Origin: Treponema sp.
Lineage (GTDB): Bacteria; Spirochaetota; Spirochaetia; Treponematales; Treponemataceae
DNA length: 54,282 nt
Direction of reading: 5' to 3'
Assembly: GCA_024693715.1 (NCBI GenBank)
Contig: JAILKS010000051.1
Coordinates: 1-54,282, forward strand
Made by a program: the position numbers and the translations under genes. Of this stretch, positions 26,313 to 34,831 are shown piece after piece. The notes under the pieces were generated by a model. The model saw only the letters and a list, made by a program, of their open reading frames with translations, was not told the origin of the DNA and did not search any database. Every line of letters begins with the position of its first letter. Position 1 is the stretch's first letter.

Positions 26313-26579
26313 ATGATTGAAAAAATCTTAACAGTTCAGAATCGTGCGGGAATTCATGCCAGACCGGCGGCAATTATTGCTCAAACTGCAAATAAATTTG
26401 AAAGTGAAATTACTTTAAGCAGAGATGAAACTTCAGTTAATGCTAAATCAATTATGGGTGTTATTGCAATGGGAGCAGGATATAATACCCAGATAACATT
26501 AACGGTAGAAGGAAGCGATGAATCTGAAGCTGCATCTGTAATAGAAGAGTTGTTTAATTCGAAATTTCAGGAAGAATAA
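26313..26579 (+). CDS. ptsH: HPr phosphocarrier protein
   Basis: 88 residues. The enzyme-I phosphorylation site is His15 in AGIHARPA, and the HprK site is Ser46 in NAKSIMG, so both regulatory inputs are intact. A strong purine-rich ribosome site (AAAAGGGGA) precedes the ATG. It sits directly after its kinase gene, and the lexA gene begins 21 bases after its stop. Confidence 0.94.
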   Translation: MIEKILTVQNRAGIHARPAAIIAQTANKFESEITLSRDETSVNAKSIMGVIAMGAGYNTQITLTVEGSDESEAASVIEELFNSKFQEE

Positions 26580-26600
26580 AACTCATTAATGGGGGTGATT

Positions 26601-27212
26601 ATGAGGGAAATTACAGAAAGACAGAAAGAAGTTTTAGTTTTTATTTCCAATTTTACAGATGAAAACAGTTATCCTCCGACAGTCAGGGAAATAAGCAATC
26701 ATTTTCAGATTTCTATTCGTGCAATTCAGGATCATATTCTTGCCTTAGAAAAAAAAGGATATTTAGCACAAAGTCAGAATCGTTCACGTTCGTTCAGGGT
26801 TCTTTCAGATGTAAGGGAAAAAGAGCATGAGCCTTTTATAGGGAAAGTTCCTCTTTTAGGAACAGTTGCGGCGGGACGTCCACTTTTAAGTGAAGAAAAT
26901 CTTGACGGTTATGTGAATCTGACAGAGCCGTTTATTCGTCCCGGAAAAAGTTATTTTGCACTTAGAGTGCGTGGTGACAGCATGATAAATGCCGGTATTT
27001 TAAACGGTGATCTGGCGGTAATTGAGCAGACTAATATTGCTGCAGACGGTCAGATTATCGTAGCGGTTATTGATGAAGCTATTACCTTAAAAAGATTTTA
27101 CAGGGAAGCCGAAAGAGTGCGGTTACAGCCGGAAAATCCAGCATTTCAACCTATTTATTGTCAGGATGTAAGAATTGTTGGAGTTTTATCAAATATCGTA
27201 AGAACTTATTAA
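26601..27212 (+). CDS. lexA: LexA SOS repressor
   Basis: 203 residues from the ATG at 26601 (GGGGGTG lies just upstream; an ATG at 26589 would translate that site). An N-terminal winged helix-turn-helix starts EITERQKEVLVFI and includes SYPPTVREISNHF. The cleavage site Ala91-Gly92 is in LLGTVAAGRPLL, the catalytic Ser127 in RGDSM, and Lys164 in ITLKRFY: a complete autocleaving S24 repressor. T. pallidum lacks LexA, so this argues for a different treponeme. It is followed by holA in a TAATG overlap. I found no convincing SOS box near the operon's promoter. Confidence 0.93.
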   Translation: MREITERQKEVLVFISNFTDENSYPPTVREISNHFQISIRAIQDHILALEKKGYLAQSQNRSRSFRVLSDVREKEHEPFIGKVPLLGTVAAGRPLLSEENLDGYVNLTEPFIRPGKSYFALRVRGDSMINAGILNGDLAVIEQTNIAADGQIIVAVIDEAITLKRFYREAERVRLQPENPAFQPIYCQDVRIVGVLSNIVRTY

Positions 27213-28225
27213 TGAATAAATCTATCTATCTTTTTACAGGACCGGAGCTTGGAGAAAAAGCTGATGCAATCAATTCTTTAAAAAATGAGTTGAAAAAAGC
27301 ATGCGGTGCTGTTGACGAACATTTGTTTTATCTTCACGAAACACCTTTTTCACAGGTAATGACTATTCTGCAAAGCGGAACTTTGTTTAGTAATGGTGTT
27401 TTTGCTGTGTGTAAAGAGTCTGAATTGCTTAAAACAAAGGATGAAACGGAGCTGTTGAAAGACTGGATTTCTAATCCTTCTGACAATTCCATACTTGTTC
27501 TTGTTTCTGACGGTAATAAGATAGATAAAAAAATAGATGATTTAATTTCCTCTTCAAATAAAAAAATCTTCTGGGAAATGTTCGAAGACAAGAAGGTTTC
27601 CTGGCTTCAGAATTATTTTTCTAAAAATGGATATTCCATCGATGCAGAAGCAATAGACCTTATTCTTGAGATGGTCGAAAACAATACGCTTGCATTGAAG
27701 AATGAATGTCAGAGATTTTTTATTATTTTTCCTAAAGAGCACAGGATTACAGAACAGGATGTTGAAGCTGTACTTGTAAATAATCGTGAAGATACTGTTT
27801 TTACGCTTTTTAATGAGATTTCAGATTCATCGGTAAGCGCTGATAAACGTTTTGAACGGGGCATCGAGATTTTACATAAACTCATGTCGGAAACTGAAAG
27901 TTATTCTGTTTCAATTATTTTGCCGTTTGCATCATGTTTCAGGAAACTGGCTGTCTGGCATAAATTATGTCCTGACGGTTATGCTGCGGATCCTGTTGAG
28001 TTTAAAAAATCAGGAATTTCCGGTGCTACGATGCAGAAAATATATAAAAAAGCGGCAAAAATCTGGACTATAGGTCAGACAACCGCTGTCCTTGCGCTGC
28101 TTGCACAGACTGATATAGAACTTCGTTCAGGCGGTTCTTTATTGAAGGATGTGCTTTTAGAAAAGATGCTTTATGAAATTACGGTCAAAAAAGGCGCTTC
28201 GATTCAGAATGCAGAATATGATTAA
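27212..28225 (+). CDS. holA: DNA polymerase III delta subunit
   Basis: 337 residues starting at 27212, where TAATG joins it to lexA. The start SIYLFTGPELGEKADAINSLK matches the HolA family's nucleotide-binding-like opening, and the middle (EAIDLILEMVENNTLALKNECQRFFI) and C-terminal helical domain match the rest. Delta opens the sliding clamp in the clamp loader. The stop overlaps the convergent PC4-like gene by four bases. Confidence 0.85.
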   Translation: MNKSIYLFTGPELGEKADAINSLKNELKKACGAVDEHLFYLHETPFSQVMTILQSGTLFSNGVFAVCKESELLKTKDETELLKDWISNPSDNSILVLVSDGNKIDKKIDDLISSSNKKIFWEMFEDKKVSWLQNYFSKNGYSIDAEAIDLILEMVENNTLALKNECQRFFIIFPKEHRITEQDVEAVLVNNREDTVFTLFNEISDSSVSADKRFERGIEILHKLMSETESYSVSIILPFASCFRKLAVWHKLCPDGYAADPVEFKKSGISGATMQKIYKKAAKIWTIGQTTAVLALLAQTDIELRSGGSLLKDVLLEKMLYEITVKKGASIQNAEYD

Positions 28226-28458
28226 TCTGCTTCGTCTTCTTTAAGCTCTGCTAAAAGTGCTTTTAGAGATTTGATTTCATCCTTGTTAAGAGTAACACCC
28301 TTTCCCATTTTCTGATGATCTGATGACCAGCTTCTTATATCGAATTTTGCAGGACGACCACCCCATGAAACAAGATTCAGCTCAAGATTCCATCCGCCTT
28401 TTCCTTCTGAAATCTGACCTATATTTTTGATTATTTCAAATGAAAAATCATCTGCCAT
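28222..28458 (-). CDS. PC4/YdbC-like single-stranded DNA-binding protein
   Basis: 78 residues. The segment WNLELNLVSWGGRPAKFDIRSWSSDHQKMGKGVTLNKDEIKSLKALLAEL fits the PC4/YdbC family of small dimeric single-stranded nucleic-acid binding proteins. A GGAG site precedes the ATG. It overlaps the holA stop by four bases tail to tail. Bacterial roles are poorly known. Confidence 0.8.
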   Translation of the reverse strand: MADDFSFEIIKNIGQISEGKGGWNLELNLVSWGGRPAKFDIRSWSSDHQKMGKGVTLNKDEIKSLKALLAELKEDEAD

Positions 28459-28568
28459 AGTTTTTCTCCATACTTTGATATTATATTAAGAATGATAACA
28501 GAATTTTGAAAAAAGTGTTAAAAAAGTGTCAAATTTCCATAAAATTCTTCTATTTCAATTAAATTTCG

Positions 28569-28597
28569 TTGTAAGATTTGATTTTATACTGTAAAAT
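28569..28597 (+). promoter_or_regulatory. Promoter of the lipoprotein/LysM operon
   Basis: TTGTAA (28569-28574), 17 bases, TAAAAT (28592-28597), about 28 bases before the ATG at 28626, with GAGG at 28616-28619 as ribosome site. Confidence 0.55.
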
Positions 28598-28625
28598 AAT
28601 AGTATCTTTGAAAGTGAGGAATGAT

Positions 28626-29630
28626 ATGAAAAGATTCACTCTTAGTGTTCTATCGATTTTATTAGTCTTGTCGTTTGTGTCATGTGGGAAAAAAGAGGGA
28701 GACACGACAGAGCCTGAAGCTCCAGGTACAGTTCAAACTGTGACTAATGAACAGGTGTTGGAAAATATTGCCAATGCAAGAAAAATGGCTGTTGACGCAG
28801 GTGCAGAAACAGATGCTGCTAATCAGTTGGCCTCAGTAGACGAAATGTATGCTTCAGTTAAAGCAGATGCAGAAGCTGAAAAAGACATAGTTGAAAAAGG
28901 TACAGATGTTGCTAACCGATATCTTTCTATTGCTACATATCTGAAGGCAAAAGATGCAAGAGCGAAGTTAGAAAACACTGATATGACTGGTTACGCTAAT
29001 GTTAAAGATTTGTACGACCAGGGCTGTCAGGCGATGGACGATACAGAAGCATTGTTTAATAAATCTGATGCAACCGGTAAACAGATATTGGATAAATCTA
29101 CAGAAGCTGCTACATGTTTGAATTCTGCTTTAGCTGTTATGTATAAGAAAATTGCTAAAGATGAAAGACTTAAGGCTCTTAATTCTAAAAAGGATGCAGA
29201 CAGTGTAAAAGCTGCCGTAACAGAAAAAACTTCTTATCAGGAAGCTGTAGATTCCTTCAAAAAAGCAGACCAGCAGTATTCTATGCAGGATTCAGTAAAT
29301 GCTTATGAAAATTACAAGAAAGCAAATGAAATTTTCACAAGACTTTTTGAAACTGTAACAGAAAAGCGCGCTGCCGCTCAGAAAGCAATTGAAGAAGCTA
29401 AAAAGAGCGTACAGGAAAGTGAAGAACTTGCAGAAACAGCTGACGTAAAAGTTCCTCTTACAGAACAGAAAGAAGGAATTGAAGCTGAAGATGCAGTTTT
29501 GCTTGAACCAGATAATTATGGAAATCCTGAAGATGCTGAAATTGAATTGTCAGATGAAGTTTCAGATCCAGTTCAAGATAAAATTGAACAGGGTTTAAAT
29601 TCTATTAATGATGATAGGAATGCAAAATAA
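28626..29630 (+). CDS. Alanine-rich helical lipoprotein (TmpA-like layout)
   Basis: 334 residues from the ATG at 28626, supported by GAGG six bases upstream. The signal peptide ends in lipobox SFVSC. The mature protein is almost wholly helical, with spaced Ala and Asp/Glu (NARKMAVDAGAETDAANQL, YQEAVDSFKKADQQYSMQDSVNAYENYKKANEIF), which looks like coiled coil or TPR-like helices of the DUF4398 kind. Its stop overlaps the start of an exported LysM-like gene (TAATG). The lipoprotein-plus-periplasmic-protein pairing resembles the treponemal tmpA/tmpB pair, but I cannot confirm homology from here. Confidence 0.65.
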   Translation: MKRFTLSVLSILLVLSFVSCGKKEGDTTEPEAPGTVQTVTNEQVLENIANARKMAVDAGAETDAANQLASVDEMYASVKADAEAEKDIVEKGTDVANRYLSIATYLKAKDARAKLENTDMTGYANVKDLYDQGCQAMDDTEALFNKSDATGKQILDKSTEAATCLNSALAVMYKKIAKDERLKALNSKKDADSVKAAVTEKTSYQEAVDSFKKADQQYSMQDSVNAYENYKKANEIFTRLFETVTEKRAAAQKAIEEAKKSVQESEELAETADVKVPLTEQKEGIEAEDAVLLEPDNYGNPEDAEIELSDEVSDPVQDKIEQGLNSINDDRNAK

Positions 29631-30328
29631 TGAAGAAGTTAGTATCTATTTTATTGGCAACATTGTTTGCCTCTTCAGTTTTTGCAGCTAATTTAAGCTA
29701 CAAGAACAATACATATCAGAAATTGGCTGATGAGTATACAAAAAAAGCACAGATTGCTATGGATGCCGGTCAGTATGATGATGCAATTGAGTATTCTAAA
29801 AAAGCAGAAGAAAATGCTGAATTATCAAAGGCATATATTTCAATGCAGATGGCAAAAACAGATGCAGAAGATAATATCAAATTAGCAAAGAACAAGCTTG
29901 CCTGGGCAGAAAAAATTGATGCACAGAATACATTCCCTATGGCTTATTCTTCAGCAAAGGAAAATCTTGACAGTGCTGTTTCTGCTTTCGATAACGAAGA
30001 CTGGACAAAAGCAAGTGAATATGCAAAGGCTTCTGTTGCTGCATTGGACGGTGTAAGAGATGTAACTCCTCTTCCTGAATATTATATTGTTCGTCCATGG
30101 GCAGAAACAAAAGACTGTTACTGGAATATTTCCGGAAGACCATATATTTATAACAATCCTTTGCTCTGGGAAAATCTTTATCAGGCTAATAAAGACAAAA
30201 TGCCTAGACCAAATGATCCTAACCTTATTCATCCTGGTATGAAAATGAAGGTACCAAGTCTTACTGGTGAATATCGTACTGGTGTTTATGATCCAAAGAA
30301 ATCATATGAGCCATACGGTTCTAATTAG
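29630..30328 (+). CDS. Exported helical protein with C-terminal LysM-like domain
   Basis: 232 residues. Signal peptide MKKLVSILLATLFASSVFA. A helical TPR-like section follows (about 25-130: AQIAMDAGQYDDAIEYSKKAEENAE; SAVSAFDNEDWTKASEYAKAS). The C-terminal part, YYIVRPWAETKDCYWNISGRPYIYNNPLLWENLYQANKDKM ... IHPGMKMKVPS, has the LysM pattern of peptidoglycan-binding domains. It probably links an envelope helical protein to the cell wall. Overlaps the lipoprotein gene by one base, then a strong terminator. Confidence 0.75.
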   Translation: MKKLVSILLATLFASSVFAANLSYKNNTYQKLADEYTKKAQIAMDAGQYDDAIEYSKKAEENAELSKAYISMQMAKTDAEDNIKLAKNKLAWAEKIDAQNTFPMAYSSAKENLDSAVSAFDNEDWTKASEYAKASVAALDGVRDVTPLPEYYIVRPWAETKDCYWNISGRPYIYNNPLLWENLYQANKDKMPRPNDPNLIHPGMKMKVPSLTGEYRTGVYDPKKSYEPYGSN

Positions 30329-30346
30329 TTTTTGATAAGGTTTGAG

Positions 30347-30390
30347 AAAGGCTGTCTTTTAGGTTATCTAAAGTGACAGCCTTTTTTTTG
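30347..30390 (+). terminator. Rho-independent terminator of the lipoprotein/LysM operon
   Basis: AAAGGCTGTC (30347-30356) pairs with GACAGCCTTT (30375-30384), followed by eight T. Its 3' half overlaps the end of the convergent Nudix gene. Confidence 0.85.
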
Positions 30391-30937
30391 TCAGATAAAA
30401 TGTTATTCCTGCAGTGATAATTGCAGAATGAAAATATTCTGTTCCAATATTTTTAAATACTTCGTCTTTATCAATTTCTATACAGTTTATAAATTCATCG
30501 TTGTCTAAAGTTTGTTTTCCGGTTTGGATTAAATCTTTTGCCAGATAAAAATGAACATGATTCGAAAATAATGCAGAATTTGGATTAAGTTTACCGAGTT
30601 TTTCAATTTTATTAGCTTTGTAACCGGTTTCTTCTTCAAGTTCACGCAAGGCAGCTGTTTCTAAATCTTCTCCCTTATCTACAACGCCACCAGGAAATTC
30701 AATGCTTAGTTTATTTTCTCCGTGCCGAAACTGCTTTACCATTACAAATTTATCATTTTTTTCTGCAATAACGATGACCCAGTCAGGCGCATCAAGGATA
30801 ATATAATCTCCATCAACGCCGGAAAATGATTTTCTGTGGCTTTTAGTAACGTCGCATACTACAGTTTTTAAAAGAAGCTCTGATTTACCGCTTGTCCACA
30901 TCAGTTTTTCATCATCTTTTGTAAAATATCCACTCAT
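30368..30937 (-). CDS. Nudix hydrolase, ADP-ribose pyrophosphatase type
   Basis: 189 residues. The complete Nudix box is [24 protein letters not shown], preceded by the strand [19 protein letters not shown] typical of ADP-ribose/nucleoside-diphosphate-sugar pyrophosphatases. It hydrolyses a nucleoside diphosphate linked to another group; the exact substrate is not determined. The terminal codons overlap the neighbouring terminator. Confidence 0.85.
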   Translation of the reverse strand: MSGYFTKDDEKLMWTSGKSELLLKTVVCDVTKSHRKSFSGVDGDYIILDAPDWVIVIAEKNDKFVMVKQFRHGENKLSIEFPGGVVDKGEDLETAALRELEEETGYKANKIEKLGKLNPNSALFSNHVHFYLAKDLIQTGKQTLDNDEFINCIEIDKDEVFKNIGTEYFHSAIITAGITFYLTKKRLSL

Positions 30938-30961
30938 TTGAAGTTTCCTTAATTATTTGTT

Positions 30962-30990
30962 TTGACAGAATTGAAATATAGATTTATTAT
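30962..30990 (+). promoter_or_regulatory. Promoter of the cytidylate-kinase-like gene
   Basis: Consensus TTGACA (30962-30967), 17 bases, TATTAT (30985-30990), about 65 bases before the ATG. Confidence 0.65.
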
Positions 30991-31055
30991 TTAACTAGTA
31001 ATTTTGTATATATTTTCAGTTATTGTCAATCATAAAATTGTGTTCCGGAGGTTTT

Positions 31056-31877
31056 ATGGCTATTATTAATATTTCAAGACAAGTTGCCGCTCATGGCGAT
31101 GAAATAGGTGCTCAAGTTGCCAAACTTCTTGGATTTAAATTTATAAAGCGAACAGATATAGAAAAACGTATTATTGAACTTGGATTTCCTGAGTCTAAAA
31201 TGCCAAAATATGATGAAAGAAAGCCAGGTTTTTTTGCATCACTTAAAAGAGACCGTGATTCTTATTATAATCTTTCGCAATATGCTTTAATTGAAGCGGC
31301 TTTAAAGGATAATGTTGTAATTATTGGTCGTGGAGCTTTCGTGCTTTTTAAGAATGTACAGAATGCTTTTTCTGTGCGATTGATTGCCGATTCAGAAACG
31401 CGGGTTAAACGCCTTATGAAGGAATTTAACTGGACTGAAAAACAGGCACAGATGCGTATTACCGAAAGTGATTCAAACCGTGATGGATTCCACAAAAATT
31501 TTTATAATGTAGATTTGGATGATGTGTCTAATTTTACTATGGTTCTTAATACATCGGTAATGGATGACAAGGCTTGTGCTCATATCATAAGTGAGTATGC
31601 AAAGCATAATATTTCTAAAGAAGACGAAAAAGCAGGAAAAAAACAGGTTGAAGAGTTTTTTAAAGCACAGACATTAGTTAATAAGCTTATGTTTGATTAT
31701 AAGGTTAAAATTGAGTTTTTACATGCAGAGATTATGAAAAAAACAGTGACCTTGTTCGGTGTATGTGATTCTGCAGCGGTTATTCAGCATGCAATTCAGA
31801 TTGCTAAGGAGGAACTTCCCGGATATGATGTAAAAACTGCTGTAAGTATTGTTCAGAATTTCAAGTCTTTTCAATAA
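31056..31877 (+). CDS. Cytidylate-kinase-like protein
   Basis: 273 residues from the ATG at 31056, with GGAGG a few bases upstream; an in-frame start at 31023 has none. The opening INISRQVAAHGDEIGAQVAKLLGFKF and the middle VVIIGRGAFVLF ... VRLIADSETRVKRLM ... ESDSNRDGFHKNFYNVDLDDVSNFTMVLNTS match the Cytidylate_kin2 (PF13189) family. About 75 residues extend beyond the kinase domain (from about 200), with BON-like alternation near the end (VTLFGVCDSAAVIQHAIQIAKEELPGYDVKTAVSIV). Whether it phosphorylates CMP is unproven. Confidence 0.75.
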   Translation: MAIINISRQVAAHGDEIGAQVAKLLGFKFIKRTDIEKRIIELGFPESKMPKYDERKPGFFASLKRDRDSYYNLSQYALIEAALKDNVVIIGRGAFVLFKNVQNAFSVRLIADSETRVKRLMKEFNWTEKQAQMRITESDSNRDGFHKNFYNVDLDDVSNFTMVLNTSVMDDKACAHIISEYAKHNISKEDEKAGKKQVEEFFKAQTLVNKLMFDYKVKIEFLHAEIMKKTVTLFGVCDSAAVIQHAIQIAKEELPGYDVKTAVSIVQNFKSFQ

Positions 31878-31915
31878 ATCTTGACTTTTATTTTCATAAT
31901 AGGGATACTGTTTAT

Positions 31916-32515
31916 ATGAAGTTATCAAATAAATTTACGCTAATACGAATTATTTATGCACCGTTTTTTATGCTGCTTTATTTTATTCCTGTCTGGACTG
32001 GTAAATTTGCAGCGCTTTCAATGTATATTTCCATTCCTTTGTTGATTTTTGCTGAATTAACCGATTATTTTGATGGAAAATCGGCTCGTAAAAACAATGA
32101 AGTCAGCGATTTTGGCAAAATGTTTGATCCTTTTGCGGATGTTTTCCTTCATCTTTCGACTTTTGTATGTTATATGCATTCTTTTGGTTCTTACGGAGGA
32201 TATATTCCGGCTTTCCTGTTTATCCTTCTTATGTGGAGGGAATTTTCACAGAATTTCCTAAGAATGGTAGCGGCAAAACAGGGTGTTGCAATTGCAGCAA
32301 GAAAGGGCGGTAAAATTAAAACAGTAGTTTATATTGCATCAGGATTTTTTGCACTTTTCCTAGAGCTTCTTGTAAGAATTAATGCTGTTCCAGATTGTTT
32401 TGGCATATTAAAAACAGTTTCTTTATGTCTTTTTATTCTTTGCGTGCTTTTAAGCTATATTTCATTTTTCGATTATCTTAAACAGTTTGGTAAAATGCTC
32501 AAGGATTTAATGTAA
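31916..32515 (+). CDS. pgsA: CDP-alcohol phosphatidyltransferase, PgsA-type
   Basis: 199 residues, several transmembrane helices. The catalytic motif is complete: DG(2)AR(8)G(3)D(3)D in DYFDGKSARKNNEVSDFGKMFDPFADV. The length and the start (NKFTLIRIIYAPFFM) fit phosphatidylglycerophosphate synthase, which makes the precursor of phosphatidylglycerol, but related CDP-alcohol transferases cannot be excluded. Confidence 0.78.
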   Translation: MKLSNKFTLIRIIYAPFFMLLYFIPVWTGKFAALSMYISIPLLIFAELTDYFDGKSARKNNEVSDFGKMFDPFADVFLHLSTFVCYMHSFGSYGGYIPAFLFILLMWREFSQNFLRMVAAKQGVAIAARKGGKIKTVVYIASGFFALFLELLVRINAVPDCFGILKTVSLCLFILCVLLSYISFFDYLKQFGKMLKDLM

Positions 32516-32543
32516 TTAAATGCTTTGAAAATATTTATTGCAT

Positions 32544-32590
32544 AAAAAAAACAAGTTCAGAAAGAATGTTTTTCTGAACTTGTTTTTTTT
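32544..32590. terminator. Bidirectional terminator between pgsA and hsp20
   Basis: Long stem ACAAGTTCAGAAA/TTTCTGAACTTGT with a short loop. It has a T-run on the plus side (32583-32590) and an A-run on the other, so it serves both convergent genes. Confidence 0.88.
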
Positions 32591-32618
32591 ATCAGTAGAT
32601 TTACTTTTCTGTAAGTTT

Positions 32619-33041
32619 TTAGCTTGCAAGAATTTCAATCTTCTTAGGAGCTTCAACTGATTTTTTCTGCATGTTTATTGTAAGCACTCCATTTTTGAAG
32701 CTGGCATTGATGCTCTTTGCATCTACATCAGATGGTAAAGTAAATCTTCGTGCGAAGGTGCTTGAGCGTCTTTCTTTGAGGATATATTTTGTCTTTTTAT
32801 CCTCTTTTTTCTCTTCTTTTGTTTCCTGTGCAACAGATTCTATTGTCAGGTTGTCGTGATCAAGCTCAATGTTTACATCTTTTTCACTGTGTCCCGGCAA
32901 ATCCATCTCAATTGTATATGCATCTTTTTCTTCCTTTACATCAACACGTGGTGCATACATTGCTTTGTTATAGGCAACAGGAAGTTTGTTGTCTCCAAAA
33001 ACATCATTTAAAAGTGAATCAAAAAGAGTTAATTCGTTCAT
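32619..33041 (-). CDS. Hsp20/alpha-crystallin small heat-shock protein
   Basis: 140 residues. The alpha-crystallin domain runs about 28-130: PRVDVKEEKDAYTIEMDLPG, the charged loop, and FKNGVLTINM near the end, followed by KIEI. ATP-independent holdase chaperone. GGAGG precedes the ATG. Its upstream spacer (33042-33244) holds an AT-rich promoter region and two direct copies of GTCAAAAT on the minus strand; no CIRCE palindrome is present. Confidence 0.88.
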   Translation of the reverse strand: MNELTLFDSLLNDVFGDNKLPVAYNKAMYAPRVDVKEEKDAYTIEMDLPGHSEKDVNIELDHDNLTIESVAQETKEEKKEDKKTKYILKERRSSTFARRFTLPSDVDAKSINASFKNGVLTINMQKKSVEAPKKIEILAS

Positions 33042-33244
33042 ATTAATACCTCCATATAATTTATTTTTTAGTGGAACTTAACGTTCATATAATATATAGC
33101 AAGTATTGTGCCAAGTGTAAAAAAAAGATTAAATTCATGAAAAATTTTTCTAATTTTATAAAAGGTATATATTTTTTGATGAAAAAAACTGTATTTTTAT
33201 CCCTAAAAAGAATATTTTGACACACTCTAGTGAGTAATTTTGAC

Positions 33245-34609
33245 TCATTTTTCGCTAAAAACAGCCTTAATAAGCTCCTTTATGTCATGGATTTTATCGT
33301 TTTTAGGTTCAGAATCGCAGGAAATGACCCGTTCAAAGCCTAAATTCTGAGAAGCCTTTATTCTTTGTTTTGGTTTTGTGACGGTTCTTATTTCACCGGC
33401 AAGTGTAAGTTCACCGAATAAGGCAATCTTTGAATTTATTTTCAAATCTGTTCTTGCTGAATAAAGGGCAGCAGCAAGAGCGGCATCTATAGAGCTTTCA
33501 GTTAATCTTACTCCACCGCCGACATTTACATAAATATCCTGATCACTGAAACATAACCCGGTTCTTTTTTCTATTACTGCAGCTATTCTTGAAACTCTTA
33601 GTGAATCGATTTTTTCGCTGTAAACTCTTGAAACAGAAGCTTTTGCCGGTACTGTAAGCGCCTGTATCTCTACAAGAAAAACACGGCTTCCTTCAAAAAC
33701 AGGTGTGCAGGCAACTCCGCATGGCTGTTCTGAATTACGTGTTGTGATAAAGAGATTTGCAGTATCGGTAACACCCTGAAGTCCTTTTTCAGACATTGAG
33801 AAAATTCCGATTTCATCAACAGAGCCGAAACGATTTTTCTGTGCATGTAAAAAACGTATGTCATCATTATTTCGTTCAAAGGATATTACTGTATCTACCA
33901 TATGTTCGAGAGTTTTTGGTCCGGCAATGCTTCCTTCCTTTGTAACATGAGCACTCATAATCAGTACGGAATCTCTTTCTTTTATCCAGGAAATAAACTC
34001 ATTCGAGCAGTATTTAAGCTGATTAATTGTAAGTGGAATAAGGCCTGCTTCAAGTGAATAAACGGTTTGGATTGAATCTACAATTACAAGAGATGGTTTT
34101 AATACATTCATTGCATCAAGACAGTCTTCCAGCCGTGATGTGCACAAAATCTGGATTTTTGAACAGTCAAGCTGTAATCTGTCGGCACGTTCCTTTATCT
34201 GCCCTGCAGATTCTTCTCCGCTAATATATAAAACAACCTGATTATCATCAAAATTTCTGGTAATTTCGGCTGCGGTTTGTAAAAGAAGTGTCGATTTTCC
34301 TATTCCGGGCTCACCGCCAAGAAGAATTGCGGAACGTTTTGTTGCGCCGCCACCTAAAACTCTGTCAAATTCACTGATTCCGGTAGTAAATCTTGCATTT
34401 TCATGTGCCGTAATTGCCGATAAAACGACAGGTTTTGCTTTCTGCGTTTCGTTTGAGTTAGTAAATAAGGCTCCTGCTTTAGTATTATCTATGATTATTT
34501 CTTCCATAGAGTTCCATTCGCCGCATTCAGGGCATCTTCCAAGCCATCTTGGTTGTGAATATCCGCAGGAAGAACATTTGTACATCAGACTGCCGTTTTT
34601 TTTCGCCAT
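33245..34609 (-). CDS. radA: DNA repair protein RadA
   Basis: 454 residues. N-terminal C4 zinc finger (YKCSSCGYSQPRWLGRCPECGEWN), RecA-like core with Walker A GGEPGIGKST, the RadA hallmark KNRFG (AQKNRFGSVDEIGIF), and a C-terminal Lon-protease-like domain (VYVNVGGGVRLTESSIDAALAAAL). RadA/Sms processes recombination intermediates by DNA branch migration. A GGAG site precedes the ATG. Confidence 0.95.
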   Translation of the reverse strand: MAKKNGSLMYKCSSCGYSQPRWLGRCPECGEWNSMEEIIIDNTKAGALFTNSNETQKAKPVVLSAITAHENARFTTGISEFDRVLGGGATKRSAILLGGEPGIGKSTLLLQTAAEITRNFDDNQVVLYISGEESAGQIKERADRLQLDCSKIQILCTSRLEDCLDAMNVLKPSLVIVDSIQTVYSLEAGLIPLTINQLKYCSNEFISWIKERDSVLIMSAHVTKEGSIAGPKTLEHMVDTVISFERNNDDIRFLHAQKNRFGSVDEIGIFSMSEKGLQGVTDTANLFITTRNSEQPCGVACTPVFEGSRVFLVEIQALTVPAKASVSRVYSEKIDSLRVSRIAAVIEKRTGLCFSDQDIYVNVGGGVRLTESSIDAALAAALYSARTDLKINSKIALFGELTLAGEIRTVTKPKQRIKASQNLGFERVISCDSEPKNDKIHDIKELIKAVFSEK

Positions 34610-34654
34610 TTATAAAAAATCTCCAGAATTTTATATATTTTTTTTAAAATACTA

Positions 34655-34683
34655 TTGACTGTTATAATATTATATATTATATT
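34655..34683 (+). promoter_or_regulatory. Promoter of a small RNA candidate
   Basis: TTGACT (34655-34660), 17 bases, TATATT (34678-34683), on the strand opposite to both flanking genes. Confidence 0.55.
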
Positions 34684-34689
34684 AAAGAC

Positions 34690-34786
34690 AGCTTGTAAAT
34701 AAGCTGATAAACTCTCTCCGATGTCCATCAATGATGGACGGCAGATCCCTGATTGGTGTTACCTCTTAGGGGTCTGTTTTTTTATC
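34690..34786 (+). ncRNA. Unassigned small RNA with three hairpins and terminator
   Basis: The stretch between radA and the serine acetyltransferase gene contains a promoter, then AGCTT/AAGCT (about 34690-34705), then GTCCATCA-A-TGATGGAC (34723-34739), then CAGATCCCT pairing AGGGGTCTG followed by seven T (34742-34783). Between hairpins one and two lies a pyrimidine-rich open stretch (ACTCTCTCC) able to pair with Shine-Dalgarno sites. The SRP RNA signature is absent and I recognise no riboswitch class. A 24-codon open frame from 34721 to 34795 crosses the terminator and lacks a ribosome site, so I consider RNA more likely than peptide. Confidence 0.5.
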
Positions 34787-34831
34787 CCCAGATAAAATTC
34801 ATTTATATTGTTGTTATAATCCTTTGGAAAA

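Noticed and set aside
33042..33244. CIRCE heat-shock operator upstream of hsp20
   Set aside because: The TTAGCACTC/GAGTGCTAA dyad is not present; only AT-rich boxes and two GTCAAAAT repeats.
34721..34795. 24-codon peptide gene in the small RNA candidate
   Set aside because: No ribosome site, and the frame runs through the terminator hairpin; kept only as an alternative in the finding.
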